64,000 nucleotides of DNA from Anaerotalea alkaliphila (GTDB lineage Bacteria > Bacillota > Clostridia > Lachnospirales > Vallitaleaceae): NCBI RefSeq assembly GCF_010179735.1, contig NZ_JAAEEH010000006.1, positions 34,236 through 98,235 on the forward strand, read 5' to 3'. This document shows positions 25,951 to 34,658 of this stretch, piece after piece; the first letter of the stretch is position 1; each line of letters starts with the position of its first letter. The notes beneath the pieces were generated by a model. It saw only the letters and a program-made list of their open reading frames with translations, was not told the origin of the DNA and did no database searches. The position numbers and the translations under genes were made by a program.

Positions 25951-26814
25951 ATGAAAATTGGTTTCAATGAAGGATGCAACCGTTTTTGCGAAGGACATTC
26001 CGTATTGAAGGATCTGGACCTGTGCGAACAGAACGGATTCGACTACATCGACATCCAGTCCGAGTGCCTGGACAGGGACCTTGCGGCAGGAAAGTACACT
26101 TTGGAAGAACTGGGTGAGTGGTTCAAGAACCACAAACTGAAAATGCTCTCCTACAATGCCCTGATCTTCTTCAACATGAAGCAGACCCAGGAGGAAAAGG
26201 ACGCTGTAATGGCGCAGCTGGATGAAATCATCCGCCGCTGCCTGATCCTGGACTGCAAGATGATCGTCGTGGTTCCCAGCATGGACATCACCGTGGAAGC
26301 CACCATTCCTGAAATCCGCAAGGATGCGGTTGCCGTGATCAAGGAAATGCTCAAGAAAGTGGAGCCCCATGGAATCAAATTGTCCATCGAATTCGTGGCA
26401 CATCCCCAGATGACCATCAACCGTTTCGAAGACGCCTATGCCATCGTGCAGGAAGTGGATTCCCCGCTGGTTGGCGTCACCCTTGACCAGTACCATTTCC
26501 ATGCAATGGCTTCCGAATGGGCCGCGCTGGAGAAGGCGGACGGCAAGAAGATCTTCGTATGGCATCTGAACGACATGGAAGACGTGCCCTGCGGCGCCAA
26601 GTACAACACGGACGAGAAGCGCCTGTGGCCTGGAGACGAAAGAGGCTGCCTGGACCACCAGCGTTTTGCCGACACGTTGAAGAAGATCGGTTTCGAAGGG
26701 GATGTCTGCACCATCGAAGTTTTCCGTCCCGACTACTACAAGCTTTCCCAGGAAGAGAATGTCAAGACGGCAGCGGAAGTCACCCGCGCGCATGTTGCGA
26801 AATACTGCGGCTGA
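25951..26814 (+). CDS. Sugar phosphate isomerase/epimerase family TIM-barrel protein
   Basis: This 287-residue protein belongs to the same superfamily as the one at 9273 but is only distantly similar. The family signs are MKIGFNEGCNRFCEG, LEQNGFDYIDIQ-like CEQNGFDYIDIQSE, KLSIEFVAHPQMTINRF, VGVTLDQYHFHAMAS, KIFVWHLNDMED and DVCTIEVFRPDYYKL, with metal-binding Glu, Asp, His and Glu. It stands alone with an AraC regulator, so the pathway is unclear; a free sugar or keto-acid isomerase is likely. Confidence 0.8.
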   Translation: MKIGFNEGCNRFCEGHSVLKDLDLCEQNGFDYIDIQSECLDRDLAAGKYTLEELGEWFKNHKLKMLSYNALIFFNMKQTQEEKDAVMAQLDEIIRRCLILDCKMIVVVPSMDITVEATIPEIRKDAVAVIKEMLKKVEPHGIKLSIEFVAHPQMTINRFEDAYAIVQEVDSPLVGVTLDQYHFHAMASEWAALEKADGKKIFVWHLNDMEDVPCGAKYNTDEKRLWPGDERGCLDHQRFADTLKKIGFEGDVCTIEVFRPDYYKLSQEENVKTAAEVTRAHVAKYCG

Positions 26815-26867
26815 TTGTCAGTCTGGAAAGAAACCATCCCAGGATGGGATGAATAGAGGAAACGAAG

Positions 26868-26893
26868 CCCGCGGCATATGCCGCGGGTTTTCA
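26868..26893 (+). terminator. Terminator after the isomerase gene
   Basis: Perfect 20-bp palindrome CCCGCGGCATATGCCGCGGG followed by TTTTCATTTT. A weaker hairpin (CCATCCCAGGATGGG) lies about 30 bases upstream. Confidence 0.8.
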
Positions 26894-26966
26894 TTTTCCT
26901 GGAAGTCCTGTATAATGGAGGCATTGAACACCTTATTGCGGATGAGAAGGGGAGGGCCATAGGGGC

Positions 26967-26995
26967 TTGCCCGGTTGCGCATGGGATGGTACAAT
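26967..26995 (+). promoter_or_regulatory. Promoter of the GntR pair
   Basis: TTGCCC (26967-26972), 17 bases, TACAAT (26990-26995), 41 bases before the first GntR ATG. A second -10-like TATAAT sits at 26911-26916. Confidence 0.55.
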
Positions 26996-27035
26996 GAAGT
27001 GGTTTTGAACATACTGAAACAATCCGGGAGAAGCG

Positions 27036-27674
27036 ATGGAACCAATTAGAGCTGTACAGACCAAGGACAATATCGCAAGGATTTTGCGGAACGGAATATT
27101 TTCAGGGGAACTGGTGGACGGGGAAGAACTGGTCCAGGAGCTCGTCGCCGAAAAGCTGGGCGTGTCCCGGATGCCTGTCCGGGAAGCCCTGCAGATGTTG
27201 GAACAGGAGGGATTCCTGGAACGGCTTCCCAACCGCCACATGCGGGTGGTCGAAGTGAAGCATAGGGAGATCCTCCAGAATTTTCGGGTCCTGGCCGCTG
27301 TGGAGATGGAAATCGCGTTGCTCCTGTTGCTGGAGAAGAAGGACCTGGCGCCCCTGGCGCACTCCCTGGAGGCCTGCAGGACGGCGGCGGCACAAGGAGA
27401 GCCGGAGGAATGCGCAGGGTGCGAGATGGATTTCCATCTGCAGCTCTCCGGACTGCTGGAGAACAAGACCCTTTCCCGGCTGCACCAGCGGTTGCTGGGG
27501 GGACAGTTCGCCTATGCCTTGCAGTCGGTACCCCGCAACCCACAAATGGCGCTGAAGGGCTTGGAAGCGGTCCTTTGCGCCATGGAAGGAAAAGGGCAGG
27601 AAGGCTTGCGCACGAGCCTTGACAACTATTTCGACGAGATTGCGGCAGGCATGGGCAAGGAGGTCAAACCATGA
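27036..27674 (+). CDS. GntR family regulator (FCD subfamily), first of a pair
   Basis: This 212-residue regulator has a winged-helix DNA-binding N-terminus (DGEELVQELVAEKLGVSRMP and VREALQMLEQEGFL) and a C-terminal all-helical FCD ligand domain. FCD proteins usually bind organic acids or sugar acids. Its stop overlaps the start of a second GntR gene by 4 bases. The pair lies upstream of pckA and near the citrate locus, which are possible targets. Confidence 0.88.
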   Translation: MEPIRAVQTKDNIARILRNGIFSGELVDGEELVQELVAEKLGVSRMPVREALQMLEQEGFLERLPNRHMRVVEVKHREILQNFRVLAAVEMEIALLLLLEKKDLAPLAHSLEACRTAAAQGEPEECAGCEMDFHLQLSGLLENKTLSRLHQRLLGGQFAYALQSVPRNPQMALKGLEAVLCAMEGKGQEGLRTSLDNYFDEIAAGMGKEVKP

Positions 27675-28315
27675 AGAATCTACATCCCATCAAGATGCTG
27701 CCCGCCCGGGAGCAGGTCGCTTCCGCATTGCGGAAGGCGATCCTGTCCCGGGAGCTGCAGGAAGGCGAGGAGATCACCTTGGAGAGCACGGCGCAGCAGC
27801 TGGGGGTGTCCAGCACGCCGGTGCGGGAAGCGTTCCAGATCCTGGCCCGGGACGGCCTGATCAAGCTGCGCCCGAACAAGGGGGCGGTGGTGCTGGGTGT
27901 GAACGAAAAGACGATCCGGGACCATTATGAGACCCGGGCGATCCTGGAACGGGAAGCGGTGGCACTGGTGTGCCGGAATGGCGCAGACATCTCGGACATC
28001 GTACACGCCTACGGGCAGATGGTCCGGAGCCTGGAGGAAAACGACATCGAGGCATACACCCACTACAACCAGATGTTCCATTGGGCAATCTGGACAGCCG
28101 CGGGGAACGACAAGATCAAGGCGCTGCTGGCGGCGATCTGGAACGGCCTTCCCTTGGGGAGGAAGTCGACGGAAGCGGACTACGCCAGGATTTCCTGCGA
28201 TGAGCACAAGTCGATTGTGGAGGCCATCCGGAAGCGGGACGCCGAGAAGGCCAAGGAGCATATGAACGCCCACATCCTTCGGAGCATGGAGAACATATTG
28301 GCCCGGTTCGAGTAA
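27671..28315 (+). CDS. GntR family regulator (FCD subfamily), second of a pair
   Basis: This 214-residue regulator has a winged helix (LESTAQQLGVSSTPVREAFQILARDGLI) and an FCD domain with the usual metal-binding pattern around YNQMFHWAIW and the final MNAHILRS helix. It is only moderately similar to its neighbour, so the pair looks like an old duplication or a functional pair that may form mixed dimers. A strong promoter for pckA lies 8 bases after its stop. Confidence 0.88.
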   Translation: MKNLHPIKMLPAREQVASALRKAILSRELQEGEEITLESTAQQLGVSSTPVREAFQILARDGLIKLRPNKGAVVLGVNEKTIRDHYETRAILEREAVALVCRNGADISDIVHAYGQMVRSLEENDIEAYTHYNQMFHWAIWTAAGNDKIKALLAAIWNGLPLGRKSTEADYARISCDEHKSIVEAIRKRDAEKAKEHMNAHILRSMENILARFE

Positions 28316-28322
28316 ATGCCTA

Positions 28323-28351
28323 TTGACAAAAAGCCATCAGAAGAATATGAT
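28323..28351 (+). promoter_or_regulatory. pckA promoter
   Basis: Perfect TTGACA (28323-28328), 17 bases, TATGAT (28346-28351). The leader to the GTG start is about 90 bases. Confidence 0.75.
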
Positions 28352-28353
28352 GG
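28334..28353. promoter_or_regulatory. Candidate operator in the pckA promoter
   Basis: Inverted repeat CCATCA, 8 bases, TGATGG, covering the spacer and -10 box. A repressor bound here would block RNA polymerase. Confidence 0.5.
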
Positions 28354-28391
28354 TAACTATAATTGGATACATTATCATAAATCACATATCA

Positions 28392-28409
28392 CATATCGCG
28401 AACGATATG
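28392..28409. promoter_or_regulatory. Candidate operator in the pckA leader
   Basis: Perfect inverted repeat CATATCG, CGAA, CGATATG, about 35-52 bases after the expected start of transcription. It could be an operator or an RNA hairpin. Confidence 0.45.
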
Positions 28410-28446
28410 GAGCGGCCTTTGGAGGCTAGAACAGGAGGAAGTCGTT

Positions 28447-29994
28447 GTGGGAAAAGTGAAGGCAAAGGATGGCATGGTTTTTTTACACGCGGACAAAGTC
28501 CGTTGGAATCCTACGGTCCAGGAACTGGTGGAGACGGCGGTGGAAAGGGAAGGGTGCCTTGTGGCGGAAAACGGAGCCCTGTGCGTCAACACGGGGGCCT
28601 ATACGGGAAGGTCTCCAAAGGACCGGTTCATCGTGGACGAGGCCTCCGTCCACGACCACATCGACTGGAACAGCAGCAACCTGCCGATCCGACCGGAGGA
28701 TTTCGAGCGGCTGTACGAAAAGGCCATGGCCTACATGCAGGATAGGGAGCTGTACGTGTTCGACGGCTATGCGGGCGCCGACGGGAAGTACGGGATGCCC
28801 CTGCGGGTGGTGAACGAGCATGCCTTCCAGAACCTGTTCGCCCGGCAGATGTTCTTCAAGACCTCCGAAGGGGCCGCCAAGGCGCGGGAGCCCTACAAGC
28901 CCGGCTTCACTGTGGTTTCCCTGCCCGGCCTGAAGGCGGATCCGGAAACCGACGGAACCCGTTCGGAAACCTTCATCGCCATCAGCTTCGAGAAAAGGAT
29001 GGTGCTCATCGGCGGAACCCTGTACATGGGGGAAATCAAGAAGGCCGTATTCACCGTCATGAACTACCTGCTGCCCTTCCAGGGCGTCCTTCCCATGCAC
29101 TGCTCGGCCAACGTGGGGGAAAGGGGGGATGTGGCCCTGTTCTTCGGACTCTCGGGGACAGGCAAGACCACCCTGTCCGCAGACGGGGACAGGAGACTGA
29201 TCGGGGACGACGAGCACGGATGGACAGGGGAAGGCGTGTTCAACTTCGAGCAGGGATGCTATGCGAAGTGCATCAACCTGTCCGAGAAGGGGGAGCCCCA
29301 GGTATGGAAGGCCATACGGGAAGGGGCCTTGCTGGAGAACGTGGTGGTGGCCCCCCGCACGGGGCAGCCGGACTACCGGGACAACAGGCATACGGAAAAC
29401 ACCAGGGCCGCGTATCCCATGGAGAATGTGGCCGGGGCCGTGCCGGATGGGAAAGGGGGGGTGCCGGAGACCATCCTGTTCCTGACCTCGGACGCCACAG
29501 GGGTGCTTCCGCCCATCTCGAAGCTCACCAGGGAACAGGCTGTCTACCATTTCCTGTCCGGATACACCAGCAAACTGGCCGGGACGGAGCGGGGAATCGT
29601 GGAACCCAAGGCGACCTTCTCCACCTGCTTCGGGGAACCCTTCATGATCCTGAAGCCCCAGGTGTATGCGGAGTTGCTGGGAAAGAGAATGGAAGAGCAT
29701 GGGGTGAAGGCGTTCCTGGTGAACACGGGGTGGACCGGCGGAGCTTACGGAACGGGTACACGGATGAAGCTGGAGCACACCAGGGCGATGGTCCGGGCGG
29801 CGATCGGCGGGGACCTGGACAGGGCGGACACCTTCACCCATCCGGTTTTCGGTCTGCGGATTCCCCTGGAGTGCCCGGGAGTGCCGGAGGCGGTCCTGAA
29901 TCCAGCCAACACTTGGGAAAGCCTCAGTGCCTACCACAGGAAGGCGAAGGAACTGGCCCGGCGGTTCGAGCAGAACTTCCGGAGGTTCCAATAG
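28447..29994 (+). CDS. pckA: Phosphoenolpyruvate carboxykinase (ATP)
   Basis: This enzyme interconverts oxaloacetate plus ATP with phosphoenolpyruvate, CO2 and ADP. The 515 residues carry the substrate region [13 protein letters not shown], the metal and nucleotide motif [12 protein letters not shown] (near residue 235), and the kinase-2 motif LIGDDEHGW. The start is GTG at 28447 with AGGAGG 8 bases before it. In fermenters it can run either way; beside the citrate lyase genes it may consume citrate-derived oxaloacetate. Confidence 0.96.
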   Translation: MGKVKAKDGMVFLHADKVRWNPTVQELVETAVEREGCLVAENGALCVNTGAYTGRSPKDRFIVDEASVHDHIDWNSSNLPIRPEDFERLYEKAMAYMQDRELYVFDGYAGADGKYGMPLRVVNEHAFQNLFARQMFFKTSEGAAKAREPYKPGFTVVSLPGLKADPETDGTRSETFIAISFEKRMVLIGGTLYMGEIKKAVFTVMNYLLPFQGVLPMHCSANVGERGDVALFFGLSGTGKTTLSADGDRRLIGDDEHGWTGEGVFNFEQGCYAKCINLSEKGEPQVWKAIREGALLENVVVAPRTGQPDYRDNRHTENTRAAYPMENVAGAVPDGKGGVPETILFLTSDATGVLPPISKLTREQAVYHFLSGYTSKLAGTERGIVEPKATFSTCFGEPFMILKPQVYAELLGKRMEEHGVKAFLVNTGWTGGAYGTGTRMKLEHTRAMVRAAIGGDLDRADTFTHPVFGLRIPLECPGVPEAVLNPANTWESLSAYHRKAKELARRFEQNFRRFQ

Positions 29995-30015
29995 GACCAT
30001 GCGTATTGAGGCGGA

Positions 30016-30062
30016 CGCGCCAAAAAGGCTGCAGGAGAGACTCCTGCAGCCTTTTTGGCGCG
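30016..30062. terminator. Bidirectional terminator between pckA and the response regulator gene
   Basis: A 22-bp perfect stem with loop AGA includes a CCAAAAAGG/CCTTTTTGG section, giving T tracts on both strands for the two convergent genes. Confidence 0.9.
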
Positions 30063-30098
30063 CGTTCTTCGGTTCGGGGTCCGGATGGACCGGTTGTG

Positions 30099-30794
30099 TC
30101 ACTGGGGATCGAAGGTGTAACCGATCCCCCATACGGTCTTCAGATGCCTGGGGGTCTGGGGCTGTTCCTCGATCTTCTTCCGAAGATGGCTGATGTAGAC
30201 CATGATGGAGTTGTCGTCGATGACGGCGTCGTTCCACACGTTCTCGTACAGCTGGTTCTTGGTGAAGACCTGGTTGGGATGTTCCAGGAAGAACTTCAGG
30301 AGCTTCAGCTCCTTGGAGGACAGCTGGAGTTCCCGGTCCTCCTTGTAGACCTTGTAGGATTCCGGATCGAAGGTGAAGACGCCGCAACGCAGCACGCCGC
30401 CGCCCTTCCCCGTGCCCATCAGCCGGAGGTTGCGCCTAAGGTGGGCCTTGATCCTGGCGGACAGCTCCACCGGGCTGAAGGGCTTGGTGATGTAGTCATC
30501 CGCGCCGATGCCCAAGCCCAGGATCTTGTCGTATTCGGCCCCCCGGCCGGACAGGATCACAATGGGCACCATGGGATCGATCTCGTGGAGCTGGCGCAGG
30601 ACATCCAAGCCGCTTTCCGTACCCAGCATGACATCCAGCAGGACCAGGTCATAAGAGGTGCCCTGCATCCGCTGCTTCGCCTCCGCTCCGGAGGCGGCTT
30701 CCGCCACGGATAGGTTCTCGTATTCCAGAGCGGTCCGGACCATCCTGCGGACAAGGGGGTCGTCGTCGACGATGAGGATTTGGGGTTTTTCCAT
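30099..30794 (-). CDS. OmpR family response regulator
   Basis: This 231-residue two-component regulator has a receiver domain (ILIVDDDP, phosphorylated Asp54 in LVLLDVMLG, conserved Lys in YITKPFSP) and a C-terminal winged-helix DNA-binding domain. ATG at 30794 follows GAGAAGGTGTG and is preferred to an upstream start that adds 19 unrelated residues. No kinase follows it on its own strand. The nearest kinase is the hybrid one starting at 31062 on the other strand, a plausible but unproven partner. Confidence 0.9.
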   Translation of the reverse strand: MEKPQILIVDDDPLVRRMVRTALEYENLSVAEAASGAEAKQRMQGTSYDLVLLDVMLGTESGLDVLRQLHEIDPMVPIVILSGRGAEYDKILGLGIGADDYITKPFSPVELSARIKAHLRRNLRLMGTGKGGGVLRCGVFTFDPESYKVYKEDRELQLSSKELKLLKFFLEHPNQVFTKNQLYENVWNDAVIDDNSIMVYISHLRKKIEEQPQTPRHLKTVWGIGYTFDPQ

Positions 30795-30824
30795 GGTTCT
30801 ACACACCTTCTCTAAATTATATAT

Positions 30825-30840
30825 CTTAAAAAACTTTAAG
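30825..30840. promoter_or_regulatory. Candidate operator upstream of the response regulator gene
   Basis: Perfect inverted repeat CTTAAA, AAAC, TTTAAG, just upstream of TATAAT on the minus strand (30821-30816), so possibly for autoregulation. Confidence 0.45.
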
Positions 30841-30999
30841 GAACCATACATGATTTGTTAAGACGGCCCATGTACTATGGGTATTACAGACAATAAATGC
30901 TGAAAAAAACAAGAACAACTGTCTCTTTTGACTGCTGCGGGATTTTGCAAACACAAGCATCGACATTGTGCTACTATGTAGGTACCAGCCTGCAACCTA

Positions 31000-31016
31000 G
31001 TTTATCAAAAATAAAC
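31000..31016. promoter_or_regulatory. Candidate operator upstream of the hybrid kinase and citrate operon
   Basis: Perfect inverted repeat GTTTAT, CAAAA, ATAAAC, about 45 bases before the kinase ATG. No good -35/-10 pair was found between 30900 and 31060. Confidence 0.4.
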
Positions 31017-31061
31017 CAATAGCACAACGTTTTTCAACAGAAAGTTGGAAGGAGCATTTTT

Positions 31062-33287
31062 ATGAAGAGCCAGAAAAATAAAATTGCTGCGATTCTCTTG
31101 TTTTGCGTGATGATAGCCGCAGTCGGAAGGGCAAGCCAGGTGGCCTATGTGAACTTCAGGGACACCGTCGTCGAACAGCAGCAGCAGCACCTGCTGACGA
31201 TCGCCAAATCCATCAGCAACAACATGCGCCTGTACATGGAAGGGAAGTCTACGAGCCTGAAGATCCTCGCTTCCACGCCGCGGGTGGTCAGCTTCATGGC
31301 GGACCCTGCTTCCGCACATTACCGGGAAGACATCGGGGAAATCCTCCGGTCGGTTCGGGAGGAGCAGAAGCTGAAGGAGATACTGCTGATCGACACCGAC
31401 AGGAACATCCGTCTGGAACAGAAGGAGGGAAGGGAAGCATCCGTCGTGCTGCAGAGCTTGCAGGTGCAGCACGACATCGAAAGGGTTTTAGAGTCCGGGG
31501 AAGCCGTGGTCGGCAGGGTCTACCGTAACCAGGATGGGGAATTCCTTGTGGATCTGCTGCAGCCGGTGCTGGAGGAGGGCCGGCTGGTGGGCGCCTTCAT
31601 CGCGGTCATCTCCGCAGGCGACATGTATGAGGAGATCGTAAGGCCTGTCCGTGCCGGGGAACAGGGATACGCCATGGTGAAGGACCAGGAGGGGACGATC
31701 ATCATGCATCCCGTGGAAGAGCAGGTCGGGTACGATGTGATCGACACCAGAAGGGAAGTGTATCCGGAACTGGATTACATCGCCTTGGAGCAGCTGATCG
31801 AACGGCAGCTTGGGGGCGAGGAAGGGACGGCGGTCTACGAATCCTACTGGTGGACCGCAGAGGAGTTGGAGAAGATCACCAAGCTGAGCGCTTTCACGCC
31901 GTTTCGGCTGGCGGAGGACAATTTCTGGGTCGTCGCCGTGGTGATGTCCTATTCGGAAATACAGCTGCCGATCATGAAGTATCTGGCGGTGGTCATCCTC
32001 ATGGCCCTGCTGCTTGTGGCTGTCCTCTCGTGGACGATGTACATGGCGGTCCGCATGAAGAAGAACCAGGAAGACAAGGAGGCTTATGCGCTGGAGATGC
32101 AGTACCTGAAGAAAATCAACGAGTCCTCCGAGGAGCTCAGGAGGAAGGACAAGGAGCTGCAGCATTCCAACAAGTTGCGGACCATCGGCACGCTGACAAG
32201 CGGAATCTCCCATGAGTTCAACAACCTGTTGACGCCCATCATGGGGCATTCGGAAATCATCCTGCACCACATGGACAAGACGAGCCCCTTCTACGAAGGC
32301 ATCCGGGACATCCACGACTCCTCGGTCAAGGCAAAGGAACTCATCAGCCAGATCCTCGTTTTCAGCCACAACGAGAACGCCCCTGTGGAGGAAAAGAGCT
32401 TCAACCTGAACGCCCTGGCAAGGGAGACGATCAGATTCTTCAAGCCGATCCTGCCATCCAGCATCAGCGTCGTGGAGGACATCGAGGAAGGGGAGGCGCT
32501 GATGACGGGAAACGATACGGAAATCAGGCAAGTCCTCATGAACCTGTTCACCAACGCCTTCTACGCCATGAAGGAGAACGGCGGAACATTGACCGTCGAG
32601 GTCCGCAAGGAAGCGCAGGAGACGGACGGACAGAAAGCTGGGGAACCCGGCCATGCCCGGATTCTCGTGGCGGACACGGGTTGCGGCATGGACGAGGATA
32701 CCTTGAGCCAGATGTTCGACCCCTTCTTCACCTCCAAGCCTGTGGGGGAAGGCACCGGCTTGGGGCTGTCCATGGTCCATGGCATCGTGGAGAAGTATGA
32801 GGGCAGGATCCATGTGGCCAGCGAGCCCGGCAAGGGAACTTCCTTTGAAATCCTTTTGCCGCTGGGCGGAACGGAGCGGGTCCAGGAGGAGGCTGAGGGC
32901 CAGGACGGCTGTCTGGGGAGCGAAAGCGTGCTCCTGGTGGACGACAACCGGCTGATCACCAAGGTCCTGGGGAAGGGGTTGGCCCATTGGGGATACAAGG
33001 TCAAAAGCTTCAATGAGAGCGTGGAGGCCTTCCAGCATTTCCATGGAAACAGGGAGCAATACGACATCCTGGTCCTGGACCAGTCCATGCCGCACCTCAC
33101 GGGACTGAACTTCGCAAGGAAGGCGCGGCAGATCCAGCCGGACATCCGGATCATCCTGATCACCTCCTACAAGGACAAGACGGTGGACAGGGCGGTCAAG
33201 GACAGGACGGTGGACAGGATCCTGATCAAACCGTTCCTGACGAAGGAACTGGGCAGGTGCATCCGGCAACTGATGGACGCAACCTAA
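31062..33287 (+). CDS. Hybrid sensor histidine kinase with extracellular sensor and C-terminal receiver
   Basis: This 741-residue membrane protein probably senses citrate or another tricarboxylate. Helix 1 lies at residues 7-25, an extracellular dCACHE-like sensor at about 30-305 (NFRDTVVEQQQQHLLTIAKS, GYAMVKDQEGTIIMHP), helix 2 at about 307-327, then a coiled linker. The phospho-acceptor is His384 in GISHEFNNLL. The ATPase domain has NLFTNAFYAM, DTGCGMDED and GTGLGLSMV, and the receiver has Asp673 in LVLDQSMP. The stop lies only 11 bases before citC, so it is in the citrate operon. Confidence 0.9.
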   Translation: MKSQKNKIAAILLFCVMIAAVGRASQVAYVNFRDTVVEQQQQHLLTIAKSISNNMRLYMEGKSTSLKILASTPRVVSFMADPASAHYREDIGEILRSVREEQKLKEILLIDTDRNIRLEQKEGREASVVLQSLQVQHDIERVLESGEAVVGRVYRNQDGEFLVDLLQPVLEEGRLVGAFIAVISAGDMYEEIVRPVRAGEQGYAMVKDQEGTIIMHPVEEQVGYDVIDTRREVYPELDYIALEQLIERQLGGEEGTAVYESYWWTAEELEKITKLSAFTPFRLAEDNFWVVAVVMSYSEIQLPIMKYLAVVILMALLLVAVLSWTMYMAVRMKKNQEDKEAYALEMQYLKKINESSEELRRKDKELQHSNKLRTIGTLTSGISHEFNNLLTPIMGHSEIILHHMDKTSPFYEGIRDIHDSSVKAKELISQILVFSHNENAPVEEKSFNLNALARETIRFFKPILPSSISVVEDIEEGEALMTGNDTEIRQVLMNLFTNAFYAMKENGGTLTVEVRKEAQETDGQKAGEPGHARILVADTGCGMDEDTLSQMFDPFFTSKPVGEGTGLGLSMVHGIVEKYEGRIHVASEPGKGTSFEILLPLGGTERVQEEAEGQDGCLGSESVLLVDDNRLITKVLGKGLAHWGYKVKSFNESVEAFQHFHGNREQYDILVLDQSMPHLTGLNFARKARQIQPDIRIILITSYKDKTVDRAVKDRTVDRILIKPFLTKELGRCIRQLMDAT

Positions 33288-33298
33288 GGAGGTACCGT

Positions 33299-34345
33299 GT
33301 GGACTATATGAATTACAAGGAAAGGCGTGCCCTGATGCACATGAAAAGCGAAAAGGAGGAGGTCCTCCGTTTCCTGGACGGGCAGGGCATCGGGTTCGAG
33401 GAGGATGTGGAGTACACCATGGTCTTGGAGGAAGGGGAGAAGGTCGTAGGAACGGGATCCCTGAACCGCAACGTGCTCAAATGCATCGCCGTGGACGGGG
33501 AACACCGGAGCATGGGACTGATGAACAGGATTGTCGGCCATCTCATCCAAGAGGCGTATCAGCGTGGGGAGACCCACCTGTTCGTCTACACCAAACCCTC
33601 CAACGAGGTGCTCTTCACCCAGTTGGGATTCCACAAGATCATTTCCCTCCACGACGAGGTGCTCCTCCTGGAAAACAGCGGGGACGGATTTTCCGACTAC
33701 CTGAAGGCCCTGGGCGGTTGCAAGGTCGAGGGGGAACGGATCGCCTCGATCGTGGTCAACTGCAATCCGTTCACGAAGGGACACCGGCATCTCATCGAAA
33801 AGGCCGCGGTGGAAAACGACTGGCTGCATGTCTTCGTCGTCTGGGAAGGGAAATCCCTTTTTCCCTCGGATGTCCGCCATGCCCTGGTGGAGGAGGGGAC
33901 CAAGGACATCAGAAACGTTACGGTGCACAGGGGGAAAGACTACATCATCTCAGCGGCCACATTCCCGTCCTATTTCCTGAAGGAAGGCCAAGACGCCGTG
34001 GAGATCCATGGGAAGTTGGACCTCTGCCTGTTCGCGGCATTCATTGCACCGGCCCTGGGAATCACCCGGAGGTATGTGGGGGAGGAGCCCTACTGTCCGG
34101 TGACCAAAAAGTACAACGAAATCATGAAGGAAATCCTGCCGGCATACGGGATCGAGGTGTGCGAAATCCCCCGGTTGTCGGCGGATGGAGATGCGATCAG
34201 CGCATCCAAGGTAAGGCGGTTGATCCGAAGGGACGACTACATGTCCCTATGGAGGATCGTTCCGGAAACGACCTACCGGTTCCTATTGTCGGAGGAAGGC
34301 AGGAAAATAGCCGCCACCATCAAAGAATCCCAAAGCAGACATTGA
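33299..34345 (+). CDS. citC: [Citrate (pro-3S)-lyase] ligase
   Basis: This enzyme activates citrate lyase by acetylating the thiol of its prosthetic group with acetate and ATP. The 348 residues contain a GNAT-like N-terminal domain (GTGSLNRNVLKCIAVDGEHR) and a nucleotidyltransferase domain with the HxGH-type motif NCNPFTKGHRHLIEKA. Start: GTG at 33299 has AAGGAGGT at ideal distance, whereas ATG at 33308 is 13 bases from it. Both are in frame. Confidence 0.93.
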   Translation: MDYMNYKERRALMHMKSEKEEVLRFLDGQGIGFEEDVEYTMVLEEGEKVVGTGSLNRNVLKCIAVDGEHRSMGLMNRIVGHLIQEAYQRGETHLFVYTKPSNEVLFTQLGFHKIISLHDEVLLLENSGDGFSDYLKALGGCKVEGERIASIVVNCNPFTKGHRHLIEKAAVENDWLHVFVVWEGKSLFPSDVRHALVEEGTKDIRNVTVHRGKDYIISAATFPSYFLKEGQDAVEIHGKLDLCLFAAFIAPALGITRRYVGEEPYCPVTKKYNEIMKEILPAYGIEVCEIPRLSADGDAISASKVRRLIRRDDYMSLWRIVPETTYRFLLSEEGRKIAATIKESQSRH

Positions 34346-34361
34346 CAGGAGAGGTGAAGGA

Positions 34362-34658
34362 ATGGACATCGTAAAAACAGGCATTGCCGGCACGCTGGAG
34401 TCCAGCGACTTGATGGTGACCATCAAGGAATCCGGGGAGGATGGAATCCATTTGGAATTGAAAAGCACGGTGCAGCAGCAGTTCGGAGAGGAAATCAAGG
34501 AGGTGGCCCTGGCCGTCCTGCGTCAGTATGGCGTCAAACGATGCAAGGTGAGCATTGAGGACAAGGGAGCCCTGGACTGTACGGTGATCGCACGGGTGCG
34601 AACTGCTGTCAGCAGAGCCTGCGGGAATGTGAAATACAATTGGGAGGTCGGGCGATGA
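34362..34658 (+). CDS. citD: Citrate lyase acyl carrier protein (gamma subunit)
   Basis: This small subunit carries the 2'-(5''-triphosphoribosyl)-3'-dephospho-CoA prosthetic group. In its 98 residues the modified serine is Ser14 in GTLESSDLMV, as in known CitD proteins. Its stop overlaps the citE start (ATGA), so gamma and beta are made together. Confidence 0.95.
   Translation: MDIVKTGIAGTLESSDLMVTIKESGEDGIHLELKSTVQQQFGEEIKEVALAVLRQYGVKRCKVSIEDKGALDCTVIARVRTAVSRACGNVKYNWEVGR

Noticed and set aside
26833..26851. Second terminator after the 25951 isomerase gene (CCATCCCAGGATGGG)
   Set aside because: Short stem with a minimal loop and no T tract; the palindrome at 26868 is far better.
28483..30387. 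634-residue open frame on the minus strand opposite pckA
   Set aside because: It crosses the strong terminator at 30016-30062 and opposes the fully conserved PckA sequence.
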